Shown one piece after another: positions 33,356-43,600 of a stretch of DNA of 64,000 bases. Origin of the DNA: Piromyces finnis (lineage: Eukaryota; Neocallimastigomycota; Neocallimastigomycetes; Neocallimastigales; Neocallimastigaceae); assembly GCA_002104945.1 (NCBI GenBank), contig MCFH01000052.1, positions 310,001 through 374,000 on the forward strand, given 5' to 3'. The position numbers and the translations under genes are program-made. How positions within the stretch are numbered: the first letter of the stretch is position 1; every line of letters starts with the position of its first letter. The notes under the pieces were generated by a model. It ran no database searches. It saw nothing but the letters and a program-made list of their open reading frames with translations, and had not been told where the DNA came from.

Positions 33356-36300
33356 ATGGATGTTCATAATACACCAAAAATTATTTATTATAATTTCCCA
33401 TCTCTAGAGAACAAAGAAAATCCCAATTTAAATTCATTTTTAACCTTTAACTCATATATTCCTAAAGAATTTCTAAATAACAACTCTAATTTTATTACCA
33501 ATTCTCCAATAACCTGTAATTCAATACTTGATTCAGGTTCCTCATGCAACTTTATTTCTACCATATTTGTAGAAAAATATAATTTAATTAAAAGAAAATT
33601 AAAAAACAAATTGATTATAAAAGGTATTAGTGGGTTTACTACTGATATCAATGATTATGTTTATTTAAAATTTCAATTAAAAATTTTTATCAAAAACAAA
33701 TTTTATTTTATATCTTTTAAAGAAAAATTCTTAGTTTCAGAACATATTCCTATGGATTTATTATTTGGAAATAAATTCATGAAGAAATTTAAGATTCATT
33801 TTAATTATAAAAATAATCATTTATATTGTAATAATTTTAAACACTTCAATAATAAGAATTTAAAAAATTTTTCAAAAAATTTAAAAATTTCTCATTCTAA
33901 AAAAGATTTTAATTATTCATTTTCCGATAATACTAATAATAATTCTACTAATTTCTCTCATAAATCTAATCGTCAAGTTAAAGATAATAGTTCTATGTCT
34001 TCTAATAAGAGTGATATCAATTATTTTATCCATTCATTTTTATCTGAAAATGTCGAAAATTTTGATGATGATGAAGGAAATGACCTAACCCTTATCATGG
34101 ATGAAATCCCTAATGAATATAAAGATCTTGCTGTTGTTTTCAGCAAATCAAAAGCTGATAAGTTACCTCCACACCGTTTAACTGATTGTAAAATAGTCCT
34201 AGAAAATGATGCCACTTTACATTATGGACCTATTTATCCTTTGTCAAGACAAGAGGAAGAAGCCTTACAAGAATATATTAATGAAAATCTTAAAAAAGGT
34301 TTTATTAGACCCTCTAAATCTCCTGCAGGTTATCCTGTTGTTTTCCAGAAGAAAAAAGATGGCTCACTAAGGGTTTGTATTGATTACAAAAAGTTAAACT
34401 CTGTAACAGTAAGGAATTCGTATCCTTTACCTTTAATATCAGATATCATTGAAAGGGTTAGGGGTTAAAAATTTCACTAAATTAGATTTGAGATCAGCTT
34501 ATAATTTGATAAGAATAAAAGAAGGTGATGAATATAAGACGCTTTTAGAACAAAGTTTGGCCATTACGAATATTTAGTAATGCCATATGGATTAAAAAAT
34601 GCTCCAGCAACATTCCAATCATTCATAAATTCAATATTACGCGAATATTTGGATAAATTTGTTATTTTATACATGGATGATATTTTAATTTTCTCAGAAA
34701 ATCTCAACGATCATATCAACCATGTAAGATCTGTTTTAGATAAATTAATACAAAACAACTTATATGCAAAATTTGAAAAATGTGAATTTCATAAAAATGA
34801 AGTTGAATTCTTAGGTTTCACTATATCAAGTAATGGTATCTCTACTGATCCAAAGAAGATCGAAGCTATTAAAGAATGGCCTAGACCAAAATGTGTTAAA
34901 GATGTTCAACGCTTTTTTGGTCTTTGTAATTATTATAGAAGGTTTGTTAATAATTTTGCAAAAATTGCCAAACCTTTACATAATTTAACTAGGAAAAATG
35001 TTAAATTTCATTGGGATAAGACGTGTGATGATGCTTTTGTAAAATTACAAAATAAATTAATTACTTCTCCCGTTTTAGTTTTTCCTGATACTAATAGGCC
35101 GTTCATAGTAGAATGTGATGCCAGTAATTTCGCAATAGGTTCCGTTTTATCTCAATATGATGATGATAAAAAACTACATCCTGTTGCTTATTTTTCCAGA
35201 AGTTTAAATGATACAGAAAGGAACTATTCCATTACGGATAAAGAACTTCTTTCTATTAAATCTGCTTTCTCAGCTTGGCGACATCTACTTTTAGGTGCCA
35301 AATTTAAAGCAAAAGTTTATACAGACCACCGTAATTTACTTTATACTTTAGGTGGAAAAATTCAAAATCAACGTCAACATCGTTGGCATCTCTTCTTCCA
35401 GGAATATGGTTTTGAATTAATTTATCGCCAAGGAAGAAAAAATGGTAAGCCTGATAGTCTTTCTAGAAGACCTGATTATAATTCTGGTAATGAACAAATT
35501 AAACCTTTAGAAACTCCTGATAGACCATGGCGTTCTGTTGAAATTGACTTTTTATGTGGTTTACCTGATTCTAAAGGATATACTGTTCTAATGGTTACTG
35601 TAGATAGATTTTCAAAAATGATTCACTTAGTTCCTTTTAAGAAAATACCCGATGCTAAACAAACAGCTACAGCTTTTATTAAAAATATATTTAAACTTCA
35701 TGGATTGCCTTCTGATATTTATACTGATCGTGGTTCACAATTTACTAGTGATCTTTGGAATAGTTTAATGGAAGAACTTAAAGTTAAAACTAAAATTGCT
35801 ACCACTGATCATCATGAAACAGTCGGTCAAGTTGAAAGATGTAATTCTTTTATTGAGCAATATCTCCGCTGTTATTCAAAGTCCTATTATCATGATGACT
35901 GGGTTGAATGGATTCACTTAGCTGAATTTGTTTATAACAATTCTATTAATGAGTCTACCAAACAAAGTCCTTTCTTTATTAACTATGGATTCCACCCTCC
36001 TGTTGATGATGTTTTTCTTTATGACAAATCCTATACTAATAATAATTTTATTAGAAATGTTTGTGATAATTTTAATTATGTTAAAGAAGTTTTATTTAGA
36101 GCCAAGGATTTATATAAAAAACATGCCGATAAGAAAAGGATGTCACCTCCTATATTTAAAGTTGGCGATAAAGTTTGGATTCAAGCTCCTCCATCCTTTT
36201 CTACGGAAGAAACTCCAAAACTTTCTCCTTGTAAATACGGACCTTATAAAGTTTTAGAAGTTTTGGAAAATAATAATTATAAAATAGATATACATAACTC

Positions 36301-36598
36301 CCCTTTCCCAAAACATCATCCAATATTCCATATTTCTGAACTTGAACCTTTTATTCCTACTCCTTCAAGATTCTTATCAAGATCAAAGGACCCCGAATCA
36401 ATTAAAGATATCATTGAAATTGCAGGATTTAGAACTAACTATAAACTTAATAGGTATGAATACAAAATTAGATATAAATACCGCTCTCAATATAATTGGG
36501 TTCCTTCTAGTGAAGTTGAAGATAATCCAAGGAATCAAAATATATTCTTATTATATTTAAAAAATAACAGGAAGCCTATTGATATCGCTTATAACTGA
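33356..36598 (+). pseudogene. Pol of element 2: protease, RT, RNase H, partial integrase, chromodomain; frame breaks
   Basis: Two open pieces are joined by a short out-of-frame stretch. Piece 1 (33356-34468) has retropepsin Asp59 in LDSGSS and the RT start (KKDGSLRVCIDYKKLN). Frame breaks fall near 34462-34470 and near 34542, and together they restore the frame. Piece 2 (34580-36598) has YMDD (31-34), RNase H Asp179, integrase Asp323, Asp383 and Glu419, and a chromodomain-like end (606-662). About 150 residues found in element 1 between RNase H and integrase core, including the His-His-Cys-Cys site, are missing at about residues 300-315 without loss of frame. No continuous pol product is predicted from the sequence as given. 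Confidence 0.85.
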
Positions 36599-37136
36599 AA
36601 AATAAAGAAATGAAGAGAGAGAGAGAAAGAATGAATAACAATGAAAAAACAAAATTATTACAATGTAATTTTTTTTTCAATTAAATTCATCACAAATTTA
36701 AAAATTGAAATTTCAAAAATTTTTATATTCATTATTTTCCAACTATAAATTTTATTTTTTAATTTATTATTATTAATATTTTCAATATTAAATTTTAAAA
36801 TTTTCAAAAAACATAAAAAACCTTTTAAAATTGAAATTTAAAATTTCAAAAAAATCAAAATTTCAATTATAACAGTTGTACAACACAAAAAATTACAAAA
36901 ACATGTTTTTCATACAATACATATATGTATTTCATAACAAAATTTCATTTTTACCAATTTTTGACAACTTTTGAAATTTCGCGAAATGGCCATTTAAAAT
37001 TCATTCCTCCATCCTCATGTGACCATTTCGAAATTTCAAAAATTTTGAAAATATTAAAATTTCAATATTTTAAATTCAATATAAGATATTCCACTATCAA
37101 AAAATTGTCTAGTATCCAATTTTAGTGGAAGGGCGT
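36599..37136 (+). other. Element 2 3' non-coding region
   Basis: About 540 bp with many GAAATTTC-type palindromes. A long inverted repeat (36969-36991 with 37021-37041) could form a 20-bp hairpin. A second hairpin (CCACTA...TAGTGG, 37091-37128) comes just before the purine tract GGAAGGGCG at the LTR edge. Confidence 0.6.
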
Positions 37137-37777
37137 TGTCAAAATCACAATTCATGAAATTTGACATTTCATGAAATTTCATAATTTTGAATTATTAGTT
37201 AAATTAATTAAAATATTAATTTAATAATATTTTACTAATAATAGTTTATTTAATATAAATATTAATTGGAAAGCTATTTATTATCCGGAGATAAATAGTG
37301 TAACAATTAATTAATATTAAACAAACCAATTAGTAAAATAAGATTCATTTAAATAATTATTAATATTATTTTTAACAACTTATTAATATCGATATTTAAA
37401 GAAAATTATATTATTATTATTATTATATTTTATTAATATTTATATTTATATTATTATACATGTATAACTTAAATTATATTATTATTATACTTTATTAATA
37501 TCAACATTATATTAAAAATGAAAGTATAAATAAGTTGAACAAAGAACAACTTTAAGAAGTTCTTTGTGAGATTATTAATACTCATTTTTTTATATAGTAA
37601 ATTCAATATTTAAAAATTAATAATTATTATTTATATATTAATAAAAAGCTGAATAAAATAATTCTTTAAAAATTATATTTATTATTCCTTATCTTAACAC
37701 TTACTTTACTATATAATTAAGCCTATCCTAACCTAGTAGACTTAATTATAGTTCTAAATCCACTCTAACTCTTGACA
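37137..37777 (+). repeat. Element 2 3' LTR
   Basis: 641 bp, apparently identical to 31557-32197. Confidence 0.92.
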
Positions 37778-37833
37778 ATATAACTAGTGTGTTTACCACA
37801 CTTTTCTTTAATAAAAAATCGCTTTTTTCCAAA

Positions 37834-38624
37834 TGATATAATATGATAATAATCTAAATTTTGAATTTTACTTCAAAAAGTGATTATTATATTATATCTT
37901 TTGTTATAACTATATAAGTTATATTGATTAAGATTTAAGATCGTTTTTATAAAAATTAATAAAATTGTTTTGTTAAAACACTAAATTGTTTTATTAGAAA
38001 CACTTGTTTTTCTAATATTTAAATATTTAAAATTTTATTTATTTAAGAATAAAAGTGATTATTAAAATTATAAAATATTAATCTAACTATATAATATTTC
38101 TTTATTAATAATAATAATAATAATTAAAATAAGAATATTTACATGTATTTATATTTTCTTTTAGATTTAAACTATTTACATTAAATTAATAACTATTTAC
38201 AATAAAAGTAATAAAAGTAATTAGAAATAACAATAAAAGAAATAATTAAAAGTTAAAGAATATAAAAAGTTGTTTATTTTACAATTAATTAAAGTAATAA
38301 TTATTTTTAATGTTTTAATAAAGGTGTTTAATTATATTATTTTATAACATGAATTATTATATTTGTTTACTTTTAAAGTGTAATTTACTAACGAAGTTAT
38401 TAAATATTTAATTTAACAATTAATTTAAAAGAGTTATATATTTTGATCTCGATTAATTAAAGTTTATTATTTTCTTTCAATAATCAAAATATATGCAGTA
38501 TTTAGGATTAATTTTATTTAAGAATTTTGGTAAAGTACTTAATTAAACTATAACTTGTTTTAAGTTGCTTTTAGGGTTAACTTAAAAATCAGGTTTAATA
38601 ATAATTTTATATTTATTAATTTCA
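37834..38624 (-). repeat. LTR, family E (791 bp)
   Basis: It aligns with 24672-25474. Without the insertions at 38637-39577 and 39584-49351 its right end would lie about 20 nt upstream of the initiator tRNA-Met gene. Confidence 0.6.
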
Positions 38625-38636
38625 TTATTCATCAAC

Positions 38637-39577
38637 TGTAAGAAATATTAATTATTCATAATTGAATAATTATTATTTCTTATTATTTAATACAAATTTA
38701 TTTAAATTATTATTTTCTATACATTCAACTATTACTAATAATTTATTAAATTATTTAATATTTCATTCATTTAGTTAATACTTATGATTTACTTAAAATA
38801 TTAATTTTATATACACTTATATAAAATATAAAATTTATTTACTTGCTATATTCTTATATATTTAATTAACTTTATAAATTTATTTAATTATTAATTTTTA
38901 TGTACATTTAATTAATATAAATAATTTACTTACTTATTATTTATCTTATACATTTAATTTTGACTAACTATATTCATTACACTTATTGTTTTAAATTATG
39001 TATTAATTATATTTTATGTATTGTATTAAGCACGGATAAAATAGGAATCGGAATTTTAAGGTTTTCCCGATTTCGCTTTAAAGAAGCATTCGGTTTTACT
39101 TAAAATTACACGAAGATCAATATGACTAGAATATTGATCGAAAATCATGTTTAGGTTTTTCTTCTAGTCTTTTCCTAAACATTTTATTTGTTAAGATTAG
39201 AACCCGTTTATTTAACCTTATTTTTTAATAAAATTATAAATAAAACACTCTTGAAATTCCTTAGAAATTCAAGAGTTATTATTATAAAGGAATACGTTAT
39301 AATAAATAACATAAATACATTTTTCTTTTTAATTAAATAAAATATCCTTCTAATAAATCAGTAATTTAAATAAAAAAACTTACGACCCATTTGACTCTTT
39401 GTGTTTGGTTGTTTATTATAAATCTTTATAATAAACTCGATAAGTTTTATTTTTACTTTCTATTTTCTATTCTAATTTGTTCAATACTTCTTATTTCCGC
39501 ATAATAATACTACAATATTATTCGTTAATATTATTGTAGATAGTAATTTCTGTAAACAATAATAAGAAATTACTACA
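38637..39577. repeat. Solo LTR, family J (941 bp), target duplication ATCAAC
   Basis: It begins TGTAAGAAATATT and ends ATTACTACA. ATCAAC flanks both ends (38631-38636 and 39578-39583). Its core (TTTTTCTTCTAGTCTTTTCC) matches the family J copy at 12475-13239 in reverse. Confidence 0.75.
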
Positions 39578-39583
39578 ATCAAC

Positions 39584-40659
39584 TGATGCGTTGACCGATA
39601 TATTTTTGAATAATATAATATTTTTAATAAATAATAAATTCTAATATTTATGATGAAACAATAAATTTAAAATAAAATAAAATATGTTTTATAATTAACA
39701 AATAAATCACTCAAAAACTCGAAAATAAACTCTTTTTATTATGTTTAAATTATCTCTTTATTATATTTATAATTTATTTATTGTCTATTTATTGTCCCCC
39801 CTTTATAAAGAAGAATTTTATCTTCCTTTTATACATTTTCATTTATTACATGTATTATTATTTTTAACTATTAAATGTTATTATTACTATTGTTATTATT
39901 TATTAAAATTAAAAGAATAAATTAAAATTATGTCTTAGTATTATAAAATATTATAGAATATTACTTATTTGATTTTCTTATTACTTCAAAATGTTTAAAT
40001 TTAGAAAAATTATTATAAATTATCATTGACTATCATTAAATGTATAATACCTTGAATAAAATAATTAAAATTTAAAATTAAAATAATATTAAAATAAAAT
40101 TAAAATGAAATTAAAATATTAAAAGTATCAATTATTATAAACACTCATTTTATACAGAAACATAAAAGAGTTCTGTATTTTATCTTTGAAATTGTTATTA
40201 TTGTTCTATTTCCAGGCTTTAAATTAATCACTTTTAGTAATAATTACTCAGTTATTTATTTGTTAATTTATATATATAAGTTTGAAAGAATTTCTAAAGA
40301 ACACTTGGATAAAACACTAGAATTAATAATTTAATGTATATCATTTTATTTTTTTAGTTTATTTATTCATTTTTATTTACTTATTATTATTTTATTATTT
40401 TAATACATTTTTGGATTGAGTTGTTTTATTTTATTTAATAATTTATTTTATTATTATCTCTATTAAGTCGTTTTTATTCATAATTTATTATTTAATAAAG
40501 AGAATACTATTTATTTAAAAGAAAGGGTTATATTTCCATAAAATTATTATTTATTCATTTTTAAGGGTTATTATCTTTTATTTTTATTATAAGTCGCTAT
40601 GGGTTAAGTCGTGTTTATTCGGCTAGTTTTTATTACGTTTTTATGTGAGTAGCGTATCA
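39584..40659 (-). repeat. Element 3 3' LTR
   Basis: It begins TGATGCGTTGACCG and ends GTAGCGTATCA. One visible difference from the other LTR lies near 39797 (C against G). Confidence 0.92.
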
Positions 40660-40699
40660 AGATCCCCCCACTTAAGTTTGGACTTCGTCCCTGGAAGTC
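40660..40699 (-). other. Element 3 purine tract and pre-PPT hairpin
   Basis: In sense: GACTTC-CAGGGAC-GAAGTC (40699-40681), which also encodes the end of Pol, then CAAACTTAAGTGGGGGGATCT against the LTR. Confidence 0.7.
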
Positions 40700-43600
40700 T
40701 CATTGTGCCAAGTATGATAATGAACTAAATTCTTTTGATGAACATTTCTTTCAGCTATTGCACCACTAATAGGGTCACATAATGTAGCAGTATTAAATTC
40801 CATTTTAATAATACGGAAAGGTCCCATGAAAAATGGATCTAACTTTCTTCTTGAAAAATTTCTAACAAGTACTAAATCACCAGCTGAGAATGCAGTATTC
40901 ATTGAAGCTTTTTGTTTTCTTCTATTTTCCCATAATTTATTAGCATTCTGAATATTTTTGGTAACTTCAATAATCCATTCCCAATGTGTAGTAAATTTAT
41001 TTATTAAATATTCTTCTGGAGTTTCGTATTCATTTTTATTATTATATTCTATCATAAGTTCAAATGGTTGAAGGTCAGTACGACCATATAATAATTCAAA
41101 ACTAGAAAATTTTGTTACTTCATTTTTACAAGTACGTAGAGCCCATAGAGCAGATGGTAGAACTTCGTCCCATTCTTTATTTGAGTTTCCTAGTAGTCGA
41201 ATATTTTTAACAATTTCTCTATTACGATTTTCTACTTGCCCATTTGTTTCTGGATGATAAGTGCTAGAATATTGAACATATATACCATATAAATCAAGGA
41301 AGCCTTTAGTAGCATCAGAAGTAAATTGTGGACCATTATCAGTAATTAATATTTCCGGAGTACCATGTCTAGAAAATACATTTGTAAGAAATTTTATAAC
41401 ATCCGTAGATTCAATTGACTTTAGTGGTTCAGCTTCAACCCATTTGGTAAAATAGTCTACAAGTACTATTATATATTTATTATTATTTTTAGTTATTGGT
41501 AGTGGTCCAATAATATCTAAACCAACTCTAGTGAATGGTAGACCTGGTTTTGTAGCAAATGATTCAGTACCACTATTAATAGGTTGAGGTCTCTTTAATT
41601 GACAATCATGGCAAGTTTTTACAAGTAGTTCTACATCTTTAGACATATTTTTCCAATAATAATTTTTCTTTAATCGGTTATAAGTTTTATAAAATCCTTC
41701 ATGACCTATTGAATGTGCAGCTAATAGTAATTCTATTTTCTCTTCTTTATCTTCGACAACTTTTCTGATATTGTCACCATCTTTATAGTACTTTATTCCA
41801 TTTATTAAGATAATTTTCTTTTTAAGAAAGTCTTTAATTTTATTACTTCCTGGATATTCATTAGAATTATTTTCACTGGTGGTACCAATAGATGTATCAG
41901 TTACTTCAGTTACAAGTACAGCTTCTAAGTCAGTATCATTATCTAATACTTCTTCTTTTTCATTTTCAAATGAAACGGAGGATATTTTTATTTTATTTTC
42001 TATATTAAAATAATTATTTTTATCAATATTAAAAATATTAGATGGTTCAAATGAATGAATTTTATTAAGATTATTATTATTGTGGATGTTAGAATTATAA
42101 TAGTTAGTTGTAGTATTTTCATTTAATTTAGGAAAATCATTTTTATTTATATCTATTTTATTATTTAAGTAGCAAGTGTTATTTAAGTCATTGATATCAC
42201 TATTCATTACTTCATTATAAACAATATCATTATTATATTCAGATAATTCATTTATTTCATTATTTTTAAAATAATTATTATTCTTGCTTTTATCAATATC
42301 ATTTTTAAAATTTATATTTATATTTTTACTCCCATGTGAATTATTATTAGTAGAGATATAATTATTTAAATCAACATTATTAAGTTTAGAATATTTAATT
42401 GAATTTACACTTTCATTAACACAAGAATTTTTATTAAGGTCAATATTTTTATCAATATAAGGATTAATATTGTTATTTTTATTTATTTCATTATCATTAA
42501 TACATGAATTATTAAAATTACAAGAATAAACTATATTTTCATTATTTTTAGAGTAAAAATCTTTATTTGAATTTAAAATATTATTTTTAGTAGTTTCACC
42601 ATCATTATTATTAAAGGTAGCTAGTGAAATTTTTATATCATTTTTATTGTCTGGTATTAGTCTAGATAATGCATCAGCGACTACATTTTTCTTTCCTTGT
42701 TCATATTTGACTTTTACCTTGAGCATACTAAGTGTAGTAACCCAGCGTGTTTGACGAGCATTATTTGGTTCTTTATTATTAAATAAGCCAACTAAAGGTT
42801 TATGGTCAGTATATAATATCGTTTCTTCTTTATTCCCACTTATATAAGATTTAAATTTCTTACAACAATAAAAAGCTGCGGTTCCTTCTAAGTCAGTTAT
42901 ACTATAATTAATTTCACTATCATTTAAAGACCTACTAACATAATGAATTGGATGTTCAACATTATTTTCATCTTTTTGAAGTAATACACCACCAATACCA
43001 TTAAGTGATGCATCAGTTCTTATAATAAAATATTTATCATAGTCAGGATATTTTAAAATAGGAGACTTAATCAGTCTTTCTTTTAGTATTTGGAAACTTT
43101 GTTCAGTTTCAGATGTCCATTCAAATTTCATACCCTTTTTTAATAATTTAAATAATGGATGAGCAATTTGGGCAAAATCTTTTATAAACTTCCTGTAATA
43201 TCCTATAGCTCCTAAAAATGATCTTAGCTGTGTAAGGTTTGTTGGTGACTTCCAATTTTTAATAGTTTCAATTTTCTTTTCAACTGGTTTGACACCTTCT
43301 ACTGATAGAATATGACCAAGGACCTCTACTTCTTGTTTTAAGAAATGACATTTAGAAAGATTTGCTTTTATACCATTTTCTTTTATTATATTAAAAACCT
43401 TTTGAAGATCTAATGTATGTTGTTCAAGACTTGGAGAAAATATTAAAAGGTCATCCATATAAACAAATAAACATTTTCCAATAAGTGGTAGAAATATACG
43501 GTTCATTTCTCTTTGAAAGGTTGCTGGAGCATTACATAAACCAAAAGGCATTACTTTGTAATTATAATTTCCAAATATTGTTGTAAAACATGTTTTATCA

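Larger units (their letters stand above)
31557..37777 (+). mobile_element. Element 2: Ty3/gypsy chromovirus with broken pol
   Basis: Two 641-bp LTRs (31557-32197 and 37137-37777) look identical line by line. The target duplication ATATA is at 31552-31556 and 37778-37782. gag is open. pol is split by frame breaks and lacks the integrase zinc-binding region. Identical LTRs with a defective pol suggest recent mobilisation by another copy, or sequence errors for the single-base breaks. Confidence 0.9.
25492..37831 (+). repeat. Old LTR of the element 1 family, split by nested insertions
   Basis: Pieces at 25492-25616, 26744-27154 and about 37783-37831 match successive parts of the element 1 LTR in sense orientation. 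TGTCACAATAACAT is at the start and AATCGCTTTT near the end. The breaks correspond to insertions G, H, I and element 2, four of which have clear target duplications. Divergence from the element 1 LTR shows it is older. Confidence 0.75.
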
